The notes under the pieces are model-generated. The model was not told the DNA's origin and searched no databases. It saw only the letters and a list, made by a program, of their open reading frames with translations. This document shows, in pieces, positions 63,957 through 64,000 of a DNA stretch of 64,000 nt. The first letter of the stretch is position 1. Every line of letters starts with the position of its first letter. The stretch lies in contig NZ_ML769319.1 of NCBI RefSeq assembly GCF_009720365.1, forward strand, positions 149,752 to 213,751, given 5' to 3'. The DNA comes from Catellatospora paridis. Lineage in GTDB: Bacteria > Actinomycetota > Actinomycetes > Mycobacteriales > Micromonosporaceae. The position numbers and the translations under genes are program-made.

Positions 63957-64000
63957 ATGCAGAACCTGATGCCCGAACCTCCTGCCACGCTGCTGCCCGC
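63957..64000 (+). CDS. Start of a gene continuing past the window, possibly DUF3151
   Basis: Only 14 codons are present (MQNLMPEPPATLLP). The opening fits DUF3151 proteins, which often follow fbaA in actinobacteria, but this rests on few residues and on remembered gene order. Confidence 0.4.
   Translation, partial: MQNLMPEPPATLLP

Overview
This window is a very GC-rich (about 70% or more), densely coded chromosomal segment of an actinobacterium. Bpa (the bacterial proteasome activator), an HspR/HAIR heat-shock circuit, SigE-type sigma factors, many LCP cell-wall ligases, frequent GTG/TTG starts and abundant GGAGG ribosome binding sites all fit. Gene content and style suggest Micromonosporaceae (Actinoplanes/Micromonospora/Catellatospora group), but that placement is inference. 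I see no rRNA, tRNA, CRISPR array, insertion sequence or prophage. This is core chromosome with some lineage-specific genes.

Layout. 1-4.3 kb (minus): the front of an EndoQ-like PHP nuclease fused to a UvrD helicase, then moaA-moaD-metallophosphoesterase. 4.3-8.4 kb (plus): hen1-pnkp RNA repair pair. 8.5-12.9 kb: fructosamine-kinase-like protein, DUF4192 protein, MobA-like transferase with its DUF6457 partner, and a YbjN/chaperone-like protein ending in GQYL. 12.9-16.4 kb (minus): beta-propeller lipoprotein, then an orphan branched-chain-type binding lipoprotein overlapping an Lrp/AsnC regulator. 16.6-17.1 kb: Bpa, also ending in GQYL. 17.2-22.4 kb (minus): HAD phosphatase, serS, a membrane protein, AIM24 protein, zinc metallopeptidase, pheA. 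22.6-28.4 kb (minus): small lipoprotein, PAS protein, degenerate NERD-like protein, DUF5926, a histidine kinase with an overlapping RsbW-like ATPase, GDPD phosphodiesterase, rhodanese. 28.4-33.9 kb (minus): four tandem LCP genes. 33.9-38.1 kb (minus): flavin-reductase-like gene behind a three-gene 2-oxoacid dehydrogenase operon (E1alpha-E1beta-E2). 38.4-39.7 kb: Pro/Gly/His-rich membrane-anchored protein. 39.8-41.8 kb (minus): two dynamin-like GTPases, divergent from dnaK-grpE-dnaJ-hspR (42.0-46.3 kb). 46.4-51.2 kb: small antitoxin-like protein, hypothetical, propeller lipoprotein, clpB. 51.3-53.7 kb: three tandem related four-helix membrane proteins. 53.7-57.7 kb: SDR, pyrE, ArsR regulator, an aberrant poly-G stretch, and a binding-protein/VWA protein. 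57.8-64 kb: DedA protein, a SigE-family sigma factor overlapping a fifth LCP gene, small acidic protein, holin-like protein, fbaA, hypothetical, LOG-family protein, and the start of another gene.

How it fits together. Three HspR boxes (two before dnaK, one before clpB) tie the chaperone operon, ClpB and possibly the divergent GTPase pair into one heat-shock circuit that encodes its own repressor. Hen1 and Pnkp form a two-gene RNA repair cassette. Bpa and the YbjN-like protein share the C-terminal tail used by proteasome activators, so the window may encode two independent partners of the 20S proteasome. The second would be undescribed as far as I know and is the most interesting observation here. 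Five LCP proteins, one coupled to a sigma factor, point to elaborate control of cell-wall glycopolymer attachment.

Many convergent gene junctions carry long, perfect inverted repeats without a U-tract, probably acting as two-way terminators. The poly-G/poly-C stretch at about 55.64-55.77 kb looks like an assembly or sequencing artefact inside a terminator.
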